DNA of 14,865 bases from Dehalococcoidia bacterium. GTDB taxonomy: Bacteria; Chloroflexota; Dehalococcoidia; UBA2979. Position 1 is the stretch's first letter; each line of letters starts with the position of its first letter. Where the stretch lies: contig SCTU01000175.1 of assembly GCA_004297315.1 (NCBI GenBank), positions 1-14,865 of the forward strand. Reading direction: 5' to 3'. A program made the position numbers and the translations under genes. Below, in pieces: positions 13,068 to 14,865 of the stretch. The notes under the pieces were generated by a model. It was not told where the DNA came from. It searched no databases and saw only the letters and a program-made list of their open reading frames with translations.

Positions 13068-14865
13068 CTACGCGCTTGGGGCTTCTTCCACGCCGTCAGC
13101 GCTGTCGGCGGCCGCCTCGCTAGTGCCCTCGGCGATGTCGACGCGGGCGACGGAGGCGACACGGTCGTCGTCGTCCGCCAAGCGCATGACCTGAACGCCC
13201 TGGGTGGCGCGCCCTTGCTGGCTGATCGAGCCGGCGGAGGTGCGCAGGACGATCCCCTGCTCCGAGACCAGCACGAGTTCCTGCGCGGCACTGACCATGC
13301 GCGCGACGGAGAGCGGGCCAGTCTTGGGCGTCACGCGGAAAGTCTGCACGCCCTGGCCGCCCCGGCCCTTCCGCGGGTATTCGTCGATCGGGGTGCGCTT
13401 ACCGGCGCCACGTTCGGAGACCACGAGCAGGTCCTCGCCGTCTTCGTCGACCGCCATTGCGATCACCACGGCATCCCGGCGCAGCGTCATGCCACGGACG
13501 CCGCCCGAGGTGCGCGAGGCGACGCGCAGGCTGCCCACGGTGAAGCGGATTGCCTGGCCGTCGCTGGACACGAGGATGACGTCCGAGGTCTCCCTTGCGG
13601 GACGGGCCTCGACCAACCGGTCGCCCTCTTCGAGGCGCATGGCGATCAGGCCGTTGCGGCGCACCGACTCGAACTCCGCGAGCGGCGTGCGCTTCACCTC
13701 GCCGCGCTCGGTCGCCAGCACCATCGAGTCGCGTGAGAAGTCGGCGACGGCGACGACTGCGGTGACGCGGTCGTCCGGCGCGACGTCGACGACGTTCGCG
13801 ACGGGGATGCCGCGCGCCTCGCGCGAGGCCTCGGGCACCTCGTAGGACTTGAGCGCATAGACCTTGCCGCCGGCGGTAAACATCAGCAACTGGTCATGCG
13901 TGTCGCAGACGAGGAGGTGACGGATGAAGTCCTCTTCGCGCACCGTCTGGCCGCGCTTGCCTCGGCCGCCGCGCGCCTGCCGGCGGTAGACCTCGAGCGG
14001 CACGCGCTTGGTGTACCCGCGCTCCGAGACGGTGACCACGATCTGCTGGTGTCCGATCAGGTCTTCGTCCGCGATGTCGTCGACGGCGCCGTGGAAGACC
14101 TGTGTGCGGCGCGCGTCGCCGTACTTCGTCTTCAAGTCCGCGCAGTCTTCCTTGATCAGGCCGTCGATCTTCTCCGGGTTCGCGAGCAGGTCCACGAGGT
14201 AGGCGATGAAGGTCATCAACTCGCCGTACTCCTCGAGGATGCGCGCCGACTCGAGTTGCGCGAGGCGGCGCAACTGCATGTCGAGGACGGCCTGCGCCTG
14301 GCGGTCGGAGAGGCCAGGCACCGCGCCCTCGGCGGCGAGCGGGTGCGCCTCGATCAGGCGCGCCGGCAGGACGACGGGCAGCACCATCAGCGCCGCCTTC
14401 GCCGCCTCCGCCGAGGCAGACTCGCGGATCGTCTTGATCACGAGGTCGAGCGCGTCGAGCGCCTTCAGCAGGCCTTCGAGGATGTGCGCCCGCTCGCGCG
14501 CCTTCTCCAGGTCGAACTCGGAGCGCCGGCGGATCACGTCGCGGCGGTGGCCGATGAAGACCTCGAGCGCGCGCTTCAGCGAGAGCGTCTCCGGCTGGCC
14601 GTCGACGAGCGCGAGCATGTTCACGGCAAAGCTGCTGCGCAGCGCCGTGTGCTTGAGCAACTGGTTCTTCACGGCGGCGTACGTCGCGCCCCGCGAGAGC
14701 TCGATCACCATGCGGATGCCGTGGCGGTCGGACTCGTCGCGCAGGTCCGAGATGCCCTCGATCTTCTTGGAGCGGACGAGGTCGGCGATGCGCTCCAGCA
14801 GCGTCGCCTTGTTGACCTGGTATGGGAGTTCGGTCACGACGATCTGGGAGCGCCCGCTGCGAGCG
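13068..14865 (-). CDS. gyrA: DNA gyrase subunit A (5' partial)
   Basis: C-terminal two thirds or so of GyrA, the DNA-breaking and wrapping subunit of gyrase. The frame runs off the right edge: the residues just inside it read SQIVVTELPYQVNKA, an internal GyrA block, so the GTG at 14837 is not a start. The active-site tyrosine and quinolone-resistance region lie outside. Visible parts are the tower and gate region (KKIEGISDLRDESDR), the coiled-coil (HRRDVIRRRSEFDLEKARERAHILEGL) and the beta-pinwheel. The GyrA box reads QARGGRG (13959-13979), one change from QRRGGKG, supporting GyrA over ParC, and five further box-like turns follow, as expected for six blades. The protein ends in an acidic Ala/Glu/Asp tail of about 20 residues. 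thiL follows on the same strand. Confidence 0.95.
   Translation of the reverse strand, partial: ARSGRSQIVVTELPYQVNKATLLERIADLVRSKKIEGISDLRDESDRHGIRMVIELSRGATYAAVKNQLLKHTALRSSFAVNMLALVDGQPETLSLKRALEVFIGHRRDVIRRRSEFDLEKARERAHILEGLLKALDALDLVIKTIRESASAEAAKAALMVLPVVLPARLIEAHPLAAEGAVPGLSDRQAQAVLDMQLRRLAQLESARILEEYGELMTFIAYLVDLLANPEKIDGLIKEDCADLKTKYGDARRTQVFHGAVDDIADEDLIGHQQIVVTVSERGYTKRVPLEVYRRQARGGRGKRGQTVREEDFIRHLLVCDTHDQLLMFTAGGKVYALKSYEVPEASREARGIPVANVVDVAPDDRVTAVVAVADFSRDSMVLATERGEVKRTPLAEFESVRRNGLIAMRLEEGDRLVEARPARETSDVILVSSDGQAIRFTVGSLRVASRTSGGVRGMTLRRDAVVIAMAVDEDGEDLLVVSERGAGKRTPIDEYPRKGRGGQGVQTFRVTPKTGPLSVARMVSAAQELVLVSEQGIVLRTSAGSISQQGRATQGVQVMRLADDDDRVASVARVDIAEGTSEAAADSADGVEEAPSA

Noticed and set aside
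12252..13736. Plus-strand open frame of 494 codons antisense to thiL and gyrA
   Set aside because: Both strands cannot be equally conserved here; thiL and gyrA motifs are certain, while this frame gives only Arg/Asp/Ala-rich sequence.

Overview
The window is a GC-rich, densely packed bacterial chromosome segment. I found no tRNA, rRNA, insertion sequence, CRISPR array or phage gene. The TPT-rich secreted protein, the compact DUF2723-type transferase and the general gene style suggest Chloroflexota, possibly a Dehalococcoidia/Tepidiforma-like or Thermomicrobia-like lineage. That placement is an inference from style, not a proven assignment. Both ends cut through genes: a flippase on the left and gyrA on the right.

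Left part (1-2962, + strand): the end of a surface-polysaccharide cluster. It holds a Wzx-like flippase, a glucose-1-phosphate cytidylyltransferase and an extended SDR that looks like CDP-glucose 4,6-dehydratase. The genes overlap (ATGA, then 16 bp), so they are very probably one operon making and exporting a CDP-6-deoxy-sugar-derived glycan. The later enzymes for a 3,6-dideoxysugar are not in view.

Middle (2985-10280): mostly single genes in alternating orientation. They are a membrane-anchored alpha/beta hydrolase-fold protein that lacks the catalytic His (-), a PhzF-family protein (+), a strong hairpin terminator, a secreted Thr/Pro-linker surface protein (-), and a divergent Wzz/BY-kinase with a tyrosine cluster (+). 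A CX5R protein phosphatase (+) follows the kinase. A polytopic DUF2723 glycosyltransferase-like protein (-) meets it tail to tail through a shared CTAG. A siderophore-interacting flavin reductase (-) comes next. The surface protein, BY-kinase, phosphatase and DUF2723 protein together suggest a cell-envelope glycan and glycoprotein theme that continues the polysaccharide cluster.

Right part (10320-14865, all - strand): housekeeping genes read from the right edge leftward as gyrA, thiL, tsaE, tsaB, ndk. This run keeps part of the common thiL-tsaE-tsaB-rimI-tsaD order but has ndk where rimI and tsaD often sit.

I do not see a clearly new defence or mobile system. The observations most worth following are the His-less hydrolase, the kinase/phosphatase pair with an internal tyrosine cluster, a possible O-glycosylation pairing (DUF2723 enzyme with the TPT protein), and a TANSCT box recurring before several genes.
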